Shown here: one piece after another, positions 54,656 through 64,000 of the stretch | How the letters are laid out: each line of letters opens with the position of its first letter | How positions within the stretch are numbered: the first letter of the stretch is position 1 | Position numbers and translations under genes: made by a program | The notes under the pieces: model-generated | Database searches by the model: none | Told to the model about the DNA's origin: nothing | Seen by the model: the letters and a program-made list of their open reading frames with translations, nothing else | Source of the DNA: Medicago truncatula | Lineage: Eukaryota > Streptophyta > Magnoliopsida > Fabales > Fabaceae | DNA length: 64,000 nt | Direction of reading: 5' to 3' | NCBI RefSeq assembly: GCF_003473485.1 | Contig: NC_053045.1 | Location: forward strand, 38,042,494-38,106,493

Positions 54656-57600
54656 CTGTGAAGCAAGGTAATTCAAATCATTTTTTAGTTTATTTTCATG
54701 TTCAGATTAGGATTTTTGGCATAGCTGTTCTTGTTTGTCATTGAGGTAAATGTTTTCTGAAAGACAAGTTTAACCAGACAATGCTATCCTATTGCTGAGC
54801 TGATAAAATTGCATATTTTTTTGGTACCTAGTGTGACTTCCTAGATTGTGTTTTACAATCAAGGAACTGTTTATTTTAAAAATTTAAGCCTATTATATGT
54901 GATTAAGCCGGCAAGGAATTTTCTCATCACATGTTTGTTACAATTAATTCTTGCACGAGCATAGTGCTCATAGGCACAATCAGTTGAGAACTCAAGATAA
55001 CATTAAAATAGCTTCAGCAGTACTTTTTTGTATTCTTCAATGTTATTTTCATATTTACTGAGTTTTTTTTTTATTGGTTGTACTTAATAGACACTAACCG
55101 GGCAATAATTATTGTGATATGAATGCTCAATTTGCCTTTTTCTCCAATGTTAAATGTAGTGCAGCAAATTCACCAAAAAAAAAAAGAATTGCAGCTTATG
55201 ATTACAATTCACATTGTTATGACATGAACCCTTATTTGGCACCTTTTTTGTTTATTCTGTTGTTTTTGGTATTCAGCTGGCTCAGTTGCTGATTATGTCG
55301 ATTTCCGTGCTTCCTGATTCCCCCCTCCTTTAAATGCCATCATGTTTGAGAATTTAAATTTAATGCATTTTGTAAGTTAGTTGTTTTCACTTTTTAGAAA
55401 TTTTTACATTGGCATGACTGAACGCCAGTTAATTTCATATTGAGGGAACATTTCAAGATTAGCCTCAAGTCTCTGGGCAAGGATTCCTTTCTAGACCAGT
55501 GGCAATGAAACAGGGAATCGGTTTTATGCAAACAAGGGTCGATTATAGATTTATAATGTCTATTTTTTATGATTTAAATATAGTTCCAATAAAAGGTTGT
55601 TTGATTAAATATTTATCTCAAGGAATTTCAAGATATTTATGAGAGAAACGAAGTCCTTTTTACATTTTGCTTTCTAGTCAAGTTCCAATAAGCCTATATA
55701 AATTCATGATACTTGGTATTGGCGTATTGCCGGTGTTATACAGGATACACTCATTTTTATAAATTGCAGGACTTGAGTGGAGTGTGCTTGGTTCTGTTCA
55801 TGCACTAATTTTTGCATTCTTGATTTTGGTTGGCTCTGATCCTCTGTTCAACTCCAACTTGTTTTGTTTGCCTTGGATTAGCGTATTCCCTGTGCGGATT
55901 GTTGTGTTTTAGCCTCTGTCATGTTCTGTTTTCCTTTGTTTGGTGATGTATATTGCTTCGGTTGTCCTGTTTAGCTCTGTCGCTGCGTAAATTGCTGTGT
56001 TCTTGGTTATGTTTGGCTCTATTGGTGCCTTGTTTTCTTAGCTCTGTCTAGCTGTACACTGTTTTTAGCCTATTTCAACCTTTTCAAATTCCTGACATGT
56101 CTTGTAAGGTTTTTTCGGCCTCCTGAATTCAAATTGGAGGGCTTTTTTTAATTGCTTATTCTCTGTCCTAATCTTCCAATTTGATTTTTATAATGAATTC
56201 GAAGAAGTATGTGCCTTTTGTATATGATTGCATCACAAGATGTCTTATTTTGTTGTACTGTTTTTCCTGTAGGGTCGGAATCAATGGAGTGCCTTTTACA
56301 TCACGTAGTTTGTGGAGCTAGAATTGAGACATCTGTATATGGTAATATTTTTTGTTGACATATACAAATACAACAACAAAAGTTTCAAAATAAAACTGTC
56401 ATTAAATTTGGTTAGTTACACCATCATGGCCTCAATACTGGTTTATAGTTCCTCTTTTAACTTCATTGAATTATATATTGTAAATCAAATTCTTCTATCT
56501 TCAACTATTGAATTATTTTGTATTTAATCCACCCTCATAGCCTCAATATTGGTCTTACCCTCCCTTCTTGCTTATTTATGTGTATCCTATATCTGAGTGG
56601 GTGTGAACCATGCTACCTTTTCAATACTCGGTAACCACCACTTCAGTACATAAATGCTGTGACCAATTTTGTCGATCTTGTGAACACTTAAAATGAGGGC
56701 TTAAGCTCGTCTAACAAATGGTATCATAGTAATTTATTTATGTAATTGGTTGATTTTTGTTCGGGATCTTGGGGAGTCTTGTTAATAAAACTTATGCCAA
56801 AGGCCCATACCAATAACTGTTTGTGTGATGTCTTCCAAGTAACAATGGCCTTCAGTACCATGTTTTCAGTGAAGCCCCTTGTACTTCAATGAAATATGAA
56901 TATATTTACACCAAAAAAGAGAAAATATAAATAGAAGGGCTTCAGTTATCAGTTTTTGTCTTGGAATTATTATATGTTTAAACTTCAATGCTTATTTCTC
57001 TGTTTTACTGGGTGCTTTTTGGCTGTGCCTTGTGTAAAATAATCCTCAAGTAAATTGGTTTTGCTTCTTGGCTATCATTTTACAATTGCTATGCATGTGT
57101 TCCATCTATGTCGCTGTTTCAAATTTGTTCAATATCTTTGTCTGAAGGTGTTTCCTGTCGATAATTGTTTTTTATTGTTTGATCTTTAGCTATTATTCAT
57201 GTATTTGTATGTGTCCTCTTGAGTTGTCACAACACTGGCATTCTGTACCCTTTAGTGTTTCGCGTCCTCGGAAGCGTTATTTAGACTGAGTTAACTATCG
57301 ACTTCCCCTATCTTTGAATATTTACCTTTTCAGCTAATAGGTCTGTATTATGTTTGCAGGATTCACATTGGGAATATATGCAGGGAGAAGCTATAGAAGA
57401 AGACTAGAGATTGCTTTGTGTTCCCCAATTTTCCTCTGGTTCTTGTTGTGATTATATTTTGTTTTACATGGTGGAGGAGAATATTATTTTCTGCTTTCCT
57501 TTGTAATTAGTCAATTCTCATGCTTAAAATTGATTTTGGTAGCTGGTAGTGGTAGGTGATCTTCTGATTATGTGTGTTGCGTCCCTGGCAGAAAACGGTA
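54656..57600 (+). other. Probable spliced 3' UTR of the callose synthase gene
   Basis: Eight bases after the stop codon region a donor (GCAAG|GTAATTC, about 54667) appears, and candidate acceptors follow at about 55769 (AAATTGCAG), 56273 (TTCCTGTAG) and 57359 (GTTTGCAG). The whole stretch is T-rich and lacks coding signal, as expected for introns. Frames such as 56312-56527 are not convincing. This is inference: no transcript supports it. Confidence 0.4.
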
Positions 57601-59032
57601 AATTATTCCATAGAATGATAGTAACATGATTCAGATTTTTTTATATCATATATCCTTAGTCTGAGATTTTTTACTAGAAAACAATAGTACTGACTCAAGC
57701 TATTTCTTCTGGCAGTACTCTGCTAATTCTCTTGTTGATGACTAAGTTAATTGAAACAAATTAAATTAAAGAATTTGACAACATTATGACGTTGTTTAAT
57801 TTACGTGGTCAACGCCACTTAGTGAGTTTTTTTTTTTTTTTTTTTTTTTTTTGAGCAAGTGAGTTAAAGTTTGATTGTTGTTCTTTAATATTAATATAAA
57901 AAAACTTTACCACACAGATAAAAATCTACTTTACCGATAAAGAATAAATGTAGCTCTCAATTAGCTATAACTGAATAAATCCTTCTTTTTCACTTAACCC
58001 AGATGTTGAAGAAAACTACCACCACACATCACATAGGTAGATTGTGAAGCACGTGTAAAACCAATTAATATGAATGCTAAAGATTGTACAGTTTTTGGGT
58101 TCTTTTCGTGCGTAATTTATCATGTTTGTAATGCTCAATTTTGTCCTAAGCTATTAAAGTCAATTGTTTGTAACTTCGTGCATGCATATCTTTTTAAGTG
58201 GACAATGCACGTCTATTACACTTTTTACCTAACTTCCATTTAAATAAAAGAAGTAAGAAAAACAAACATTATTATCTTGAACACTTCGAGTCTTGTAAAC
58301 AGCTGCAAGACACGATTGGTTTTCCTAGTTCAAAGCACCCCCTATGACACGTTATATACTTATACATCATAGTTGAGATTCATGTAAAATTAATTAAAAA
58401 TGCAGTGCTTTGATATTGCGGTGAGTTTGACAAAATCGCAGCGAATCACTAATTCACTATAGTTTTGTCCAACCTAATGATTTTAAGAAATACTCACATG
58501 GAGCCTATTGACATAAGGTGAACCCGTGAAATACACACGACTTTCTAGTTTCTACATCAAAAAGTTCCAGAACAAATACTTACAATAGACTCTGATATCA
58601 TCTTAATTTGACATCGAGTTAATATTGGCAAACTCAAACTCAAACTCAAGAAAACTCATGCAGTGAGAGTCATCCACCACTTATAAATAATCACTATCTC
58701 AACTATATCACTCATCAATGAGAAATCTCCAGCTGATAACAAATGTAACAATTCATGATGATTTGGGTAAGTCTCAGTGTACAGCCAATGGGGGCAAATT
58801 GGATTCAAGAATGTCACTTGTATAACTTTCAAAAACTTTTCCATCTCATCTCAAAAAAATGTAGATTTTGTATATCTGGATTACAACAAACTTCAAAATA
58901 GATTACTAATCTATGCCAAAACACTATATATACCCCACTATGCACCCAACTGCACCATTGATTATAAAAATAGGATAGATATTATACAAAACCAGCCATA
59001 AAAGAACTCATTTCCTCTAGATTTGTCATTCA
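57601..59032. other. Intergenic region
   Basis: It includes the poly(T) micro-insertion at 57821-57865. No gene, SINE or MITE was recognised in the rest. The mannanase 3' UTR should lie near 59000. Confidence 0.4.
57821..57865. repeat. Poly(T) micro-insertion with 8-bp direct repeats
   Basis: AGTGAGTT occurs at 57821-57828 and 57858-57865. The insert is about 24 T followed by GAGCA. Confidence 0.65.
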
Positions 59033-62000
59033 CTAACACACATGTTTGAAACTTGGGTTATGTAGAGTCAATCCCTTGTTGACCTTGGTTAGTCTGCATG
59101 AATGTTCAATAAATAGTGAATACATTGATGGCTTTTCCCATGGTACCATCCCAAAATCATCTATAAACTCCGACATTCCGCTGACTAAGAACTGCCAAAC
59201 CAAAGCACCTGCTCCGGACTGGTTTTTCTTAGCAGATTTGTGGGATATGTCTAGAATTTTTTTGTACATCTTCTCTCGGTTCGACAACGAAAAGTTCTCG
59301 ATTGAGTCTGATAATCCATATTCCGAGAACAAAACAGGTTTGTTTAATACATTATCACCATCTTCAATGTGAGAAAGCATCCACTTGGAGAGGAATTTCA
59401 TATACTCTTCAAAATCTTGCTTATGAAACCTATGCAAAAGACGAATAAAAACAAAGGTCAAATTACAAAATAAAAAGATATCTGAAATCATAATGAGAAT
59501 GTGTACTTCTGAATACAAATCAGAAGAAAGATCTTAAAGGGGATAGTTAAACATTTCAAACAAAATATTGATAAGATGGATTATTGATTCGAGATAAAAC
59601 ATGAGAAACTCAGCAGAAAACCTTCCATTCTGTAGGCGGAGTTCTCTGGAACTTCTGAAGCATGTAGCAATGACACTTTAGATAGAAGGTGCGTTCGGTG
59701 TCTGACGTGCACATCAACACGACATTGACACATGTGGTTACATTCAATAATTTCATTTTCTCAAACTATCACATGTGTCGATATGTCAGTGTATTGTCCA
59801 GTGTCTGTGTCAATGCTTCATACGAATCTAAGAAAATCCAAAACTACAGATATAGAATTTAAACAATGTTTGCTTACCAATGGTCAGGATAGATATGTAC
59901 AGAGGTGAAGTCAATATTTGAGGTTTGGGAGTTCCTAATAAAATCAGATCCAAGCCTGGATGCCCACCCTTCTGGTGGGTTAACAGTCAACCTTTTTGGG
60001 TCATTAGGACCATAAAAACCTTCAAGTCCAATAGTGACCAGATGTTTCTTGTCGATCGATTTGACAAAAGTTGACATCTCTTCTATCCAATCCTGCAGTT
60101 CTATGGCAATTAAGTAAATTGTATACTCACAAAATCCAGGAAAGAATGAGATATTTGCATTGATCAAGTATTCACTTCAACTTCCAATTTGTCATTGATA
60201 ATGATAGCATACTTTTTTTTCTTCCATAAATAAACATTTGAAGGGGGGTTAAAGGACAGGTACATGACTTACTTGGAGAGTGTCACCAGAAGGATCAGTT
60301 ATACACCGAGGCTCATTGATCAGTTCCCAACCAAAAATGATAGGGTCATGTCTATATTCAATTCCAGTAATAGTATTTTTCCTGGTCAGAATAGTCTGCA
60401 ACAGATTGAGAAGAAACAATTAATTTATCTCACGACCAGACTTGACGACTGCAAACATGCAGCTAAAATTGAAATGCCCGGCCGGCAAAACAAAAAGCAA
60501 AGAATCGGCATATGAATACAGTAAGAATCGACATCAATGTTGTGTCAAAACTCAAGAGGAAGAAAAATAGGATAGGCATAACATACCTTGACATAATTTT
60601 TGAAATAACTTCGGATTGATGGATCATAGAAGAAAGAATCATTAGATGAACTTAACCCTAGCCCTTCTTGCCACGCCCATTGAACATACTGATCTTTCCC
60701 ACCATATGCTTGCAAGTTATTTACTAAGCTTAGAAGCAGCCTAATTCGATGTCTCCTTGCTTCTGCTATGACATAGTCCAAGGCCTGTCACCCAAAAAAC
60801 CCTCAATAAAGTTTTCATTCATCGTGCAATAATTCCAAAAAGAAAACAAAGATCTTGCTCCATAGACCAAAAGAGTTACCAATACGAAACATTTTTATTT
60901 TTTTTATTTCTATTAGGCGTGACTTCAAAAAAAGTATGATAAAAAAAAGAAAGGCAATCATCATAGACTTCTAAATCAAATTTTCTAAATTTACACTTGA
61001 GGTGCTGGCTCAGTGGTAAGAGCTCAGCATTGTAACTTCAAAGCGCAAAGTTCAAATCCCCTCCAGGGTAGTTGTAAAATGACCATTAGTGTCACTTTAA
61101 TTGATAAAAATTTCCCCCTTTCCCGATTTTTCTCCTAAATTTAAGCACAAATAAACTATCAAAATTTGACTTGCCAATCGTTGACCGATTTCAGTAAGAA
61201 GCGCAAACACCATTTCAGGAAGAAATCCACATGGTAAATTGATTTAAGACTAAGGATAAAGGGAACGAGAAATGATACAACTCCTGCATCTTCATGTTGA
61301 GGCAGAGACAAAATTGTAGAGACCAATAACAAACAACAGAAATAAAATCTTCAACTTTATACTACTGTGATTAAAATCATATAGAGATAGAGAGAGACCG
61401 CTTCTCGCTTTTTGTCTGTATATTGTATCCCAACACATATGATCATGCCACTTTCCAAGATCAATGGTAAACATGTTCCCAAATTTCAGCTCTAGAGGAC
61501 AAGCATTGTCAAATTTTACAACTATCGTCACTTCAAAAGTTATTTCCCTACAAATTTTGCAAAATTGGGTCCCTTCCCTAATGAATCTCACCAATTACAG
61601 GCACAAAGTTATCACCAGTTATATTATACATACAAAAATACAAACCTTGTTTTGAAAGCCTCCAATCATATCATAAAAATACAACAAAATTTCAGGGAAA
61701 AACAACAAAAAATTTAAAGAGAAAGTATTAAGAAAATCAAACTAGCCAACAACCTAGAAAGTTATCAAACTCTTAACTATGTTGGTATTAGATTCAAACA
61801 TACAAAAACAAAATATGAAATTCAACATTAGTAACAACAAGAAAACATGAAAATCAGAAGTTAAAATACCTTAAAAGCTTGTTCATCAAAAACACCAGGT
61901 GAAGTCTGAAGGGCATTATAGTCACCATCATTAAAAGCCCAAGTTCTACAAACAGTTAGACCCATTTTAGCCCCAGCTTTGAGCATTTCACCTACCCTAG

Positions 62001-62271
62001 GTCTTGTATAAGCATCCACAGATTGAACCATAAACCAATAAGAGTTCCATCCATTAATGTAAAAAGCTTTTCCATCCAACACAAACTGAGACCCCTTTCT
62101 TTCCACAAAACTCAACTCTATTTCCTCATCATAATCCATCCTTACCCCAAATGACATGTAAATGAATAGCACCACTGATGCAAAACAAAATATTGGATAA
62201 AATAAACCATTTCCAGCCATCATGTAGCTGAAAAGTGAAAACCCCTTTTCACTTTTTGCAACAAAAACCAC
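59033..62271 (-). CDS. Mannan endo-1,4-beta-mannosidase (GH5), 444 aa
   Basis: Five exons on the minus strand: 62271-61870, 60784-60587, 60395-60273, 60092-59878 and 59429-59033, totalling 1335 nt with consistent phases. A hydrophobic signal or anchor ([19 protein letters not shown]) lies near residues 24-42. The GH5 barrel begins at [17 protein letters not shown] and includes [37 protein letters not shown] and [11 protein letters not shown], where Glu228 would be the acid/base. The second catalytic residue is Glu349 in [10 protein letters not shown]. It should cut beta-1,4-mannan in the cell wall; the closest plant group is MAN2/MAN5/MAN6-like. The true start may be the MMAGNGLF methionine at 62223, since family members begin close to the hydrophobic segment. 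Confidence 0.92.
59690..59822 (+). repeat. Dispersed GTGTC/GACAC repeat, copy 5
   Basis: GGTGTCTGACGTGCACATCA is followed by ACACATGTGGTTACATTCAA, TTCATTTTCTCAAACTATCA and CAGTGTCTGTGTCAATGCTT. It lies in intron 4 of the mannanase gene, just after exon 5 in plus-strand order. Confidence 0.6.
60993..61115 (+). mobile_element. tRNA-derived SINE, copy matching 29745-29864
   Basis: ACACTTGAGGTGCTGGCTCA and GTGGTAAGAGC form the A-box region, and AAGTTCAAATCCCCTCC the B-box. The 3' part GACCATTAGTGTCACTTTAA matches the minus-strand copy. It lies in intron 1 of the mannanase gene. Confidence 0.75.
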
Positions 62272-64000
62272 AGAAATTTAACAGATTTAGGAGATTTTCA
62301 GATACCCTTTTGGCTGTTTTTTCAAAGGGTTACTTTGTTTTTAGCTATTGATGAAGATTTTTTAATCCACTATTTTCAGTTACTGATGTGAATGTGTTTG
62401 CTCTTCACACCCCAAATGATCAGAATGTATAGATCTCTCTTCTGAAAGAGATTAACTTTAAGAAGTGCTTAAAAGTGCAACTTTGATAGAGATGTAACAA
62501 GGGGTGTTTGTACAGAAAAATGTGTTGCTACTATAGAAAAAATGAAAACTTATAAGGTTGAAGAGGAAAAAAGCGAGTGTGGTGAAATGTTAGTATCAGA
62601 AAATTATAATTATGTTATACTAGGATTTAGATCTGAGTAAGAAGTGGAAAATTTCTTCAGTTCTATAGTTTAAGGAAATTCAAAAGACAATTTCAAGAAG
62701 TGTGGGCCACCTTGTGTTGTATGATATCTGTGTTATACCATGTTCTGCAAATCTTAAAAAATTGAAACTATAGTGTGTGTTGTGTACACTAAGTTTAGAT
62801 TCCTTCTGCATAAAGTCATTTACCATGTCCGGTCCATTCAATTGCTAGAGAAATTACATTATACTGTATGGATTGAATTTCCCACTTATCTACCTTTAAA
62901 AGTTGAAATTCTGGTGATTAAAAAAGTTATATATCATGTAGGGGGTGTAAATGAGTTAGGTCGGGCCGGACTTTGTAAAACATAAGTCTAGTCTATTAAA
63001 AAAATTATAGGTCTAAGTTGATCTATTACATGTCATATGCTCATTTTTAAGGTATGGTTCAACCTTTTTAAAGGTTTGATGAAGCATAAAAGTCTATTTT
63101 ACACTAATGTCTAGCAACACCTATAAGCATTTACTAAATAGACTAAATCTTATGAAGACAAAAAACACACGAATATGCCTACTGTTAAATAACGAAATCT
63201 TGCAAAGTTCTAATCACACCAGTATACCTGCTACTAAATAACCAAACCATACGAAGACTTGAGTTTATAAAAGAAGCTTCAACGTTATCAATAATAGAAG
63301 AAATATTCTATATAAAAAAGCTTAATAGGTCAACTTGACGGGTTTCATAGACTTTTTTTATAAGTCTTATCCTAACCTATTTAATTAAATATGTTTTGTA
63401 AAAAGCTTGAGTCTAGTCTTCTTATTAAACGAGTTGAGTCAGACTATATCTTAAATAAACTAGACCGTAGATCCATGTTGGTCGATCTGACCTCTTCCTA
63501 ACCCTGATATCATGTTCATAAAAAAATATTTTGCTATTTGGAACAAGATTGTTTATTTGTTGCATATAATAGATATTGGCATCTTCCACATGGAAGGTTT
63601 TCATGCTAGACAAAATGTACAACCACCCTTTTCCATATATTTTATATTATTAGCCTACTATTAGTAATAACATAACTAGTAGGGTGATGCAATTTGATTT
63701 GATTTTATTATAAAAACAGTAGTTTCAACAAAAGGACAATTGATGCAAGATTCAGATTTCAGAGGATTTGTGTTTGATTTTTTTATAAAAATAGCTTGCT
63801 GTTTTTATTTTATTTTTCTATCACATAATTCATAGCCTTATTTGCAAAATGTTCATTTTCATCATCTTTTTTAAAAAGAAGAATTGGATCCCCAAACTTC
63901 AACAAATAAAAATGTAAATTTCATTATATTCATATTTTAACAAAACAAAGGGATAAGGCTAGCAAGTATTGTAAGAACATTGTTTAAAGAATGAGAATTG
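62272..64000. other. Upstream region of the mannanase gene and intergenic repeat
   Basis: The mannanase promoter should occupy about 62272-62900. The stretch 62940-63505 begins GGGGGTGTAAATGAGTTAGG, continues TCGGGCCGG and ends near CTTCCTAACCCTG. It looks like a degenerate repeat of the kind common between legume genes, though no ends or duplications are clear. No gene is supported. Confidence 0.4.

Noticed and set aside
61005-61080. Possible tRNA gene (GGCTCAGTGGTAAGAGC, GTTCAAATCC)
   Set aside because: The sequence continues into a 3' part shared with a second copy at 29745-29864, so it is a SINE.
1-64000. Gene cluster or novel multi-gene system
   Set aside because: The genes encode unrelated functions in both orientations with ordinary spacing and repeats; nothing in the arrangement suggests a shared pathway.

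Overview
This window is AT-rich plant nuclear DNA, most likely from a legume; Medicago or a close relative is my best guess. The evidence is spliced genes with GT-AG introns, a callose synthase whose N-terminus is very like CALS12/PMR4, a PLATZ factor, and many plant MITEs, tRNA-derived SINEs and LTR-type elements. The species call is inference. All exon structures below were assembled by eye from splice sites, reading-frame continuity and recalled family similarity, not from transcripts or searches.

Layout. 1-3.1 kb: 5' part of a plastid-targeted membrane protein gene (minus), running off the left edge. 4.1-8.1 kb: CDC14/SIN-component-like gene (minus, 5 exons), carrying several MITE-like insertions in its introns. 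8.65-9.87 kb: an unclassified ~1.2 kb transposable element with an inverted second copy at 42.0-43.2 kb. 11.0-15.0 kb: plastid PfkB-type sugar kinase (plus, 5 exons). 17.1-22.9 kb: CCCH zinc finger/FG-repeat nucleoporin of the NUP42/C3H16 type (minus, 10 exons). 23.67-24.35 kb: decayed LINE ORF1 remnant. 25.4-27.1 kb: PLATZ transcription factor (minus, 4 exons). 27.1-31.4 kb: gene-free, SINE-rich. 31.4-35.2 kb: RecA-like SWSAP1-type ATPase (minus, 7 exons) with a complete 1.46 kb non-autonomous LTR retrotransposon in intron 5. 36.4-40.4 kb: type II prohibitin (minus, 5 coding exons). 40.4-49.3 kb: repeat-rich, including a 2.3 kb foldback structure with nested insertions. 49.4-54.7 kb: CALS12/GSL5-like callose synthase in one uninterrupted coding exon (plus). 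59.0-62.3 kb: GH5 endo-beta-mannanase (minus, 5 exons). 62.3-64.0 kb: intergenic, with a probable repeat.

The genes do not form a pathway. Callose synthase and mannanase both act on the cell wall, prohibitin is mitochondrial, the sugar kinase and the first gene are probably plastid proteins, and the rest are nuclear or cytoplasmic. I see no CRISPR array, rRNA, functional tRNA gene or gene-cluster-like system. The most unusual signal is a recurring kind of micro-insertion: a short oligo(A/T) tract with a few tag bases, flanked by 8-23 bp direct repeats, at about ten places. It looks like extremely 5'-truncated retro-insertions.
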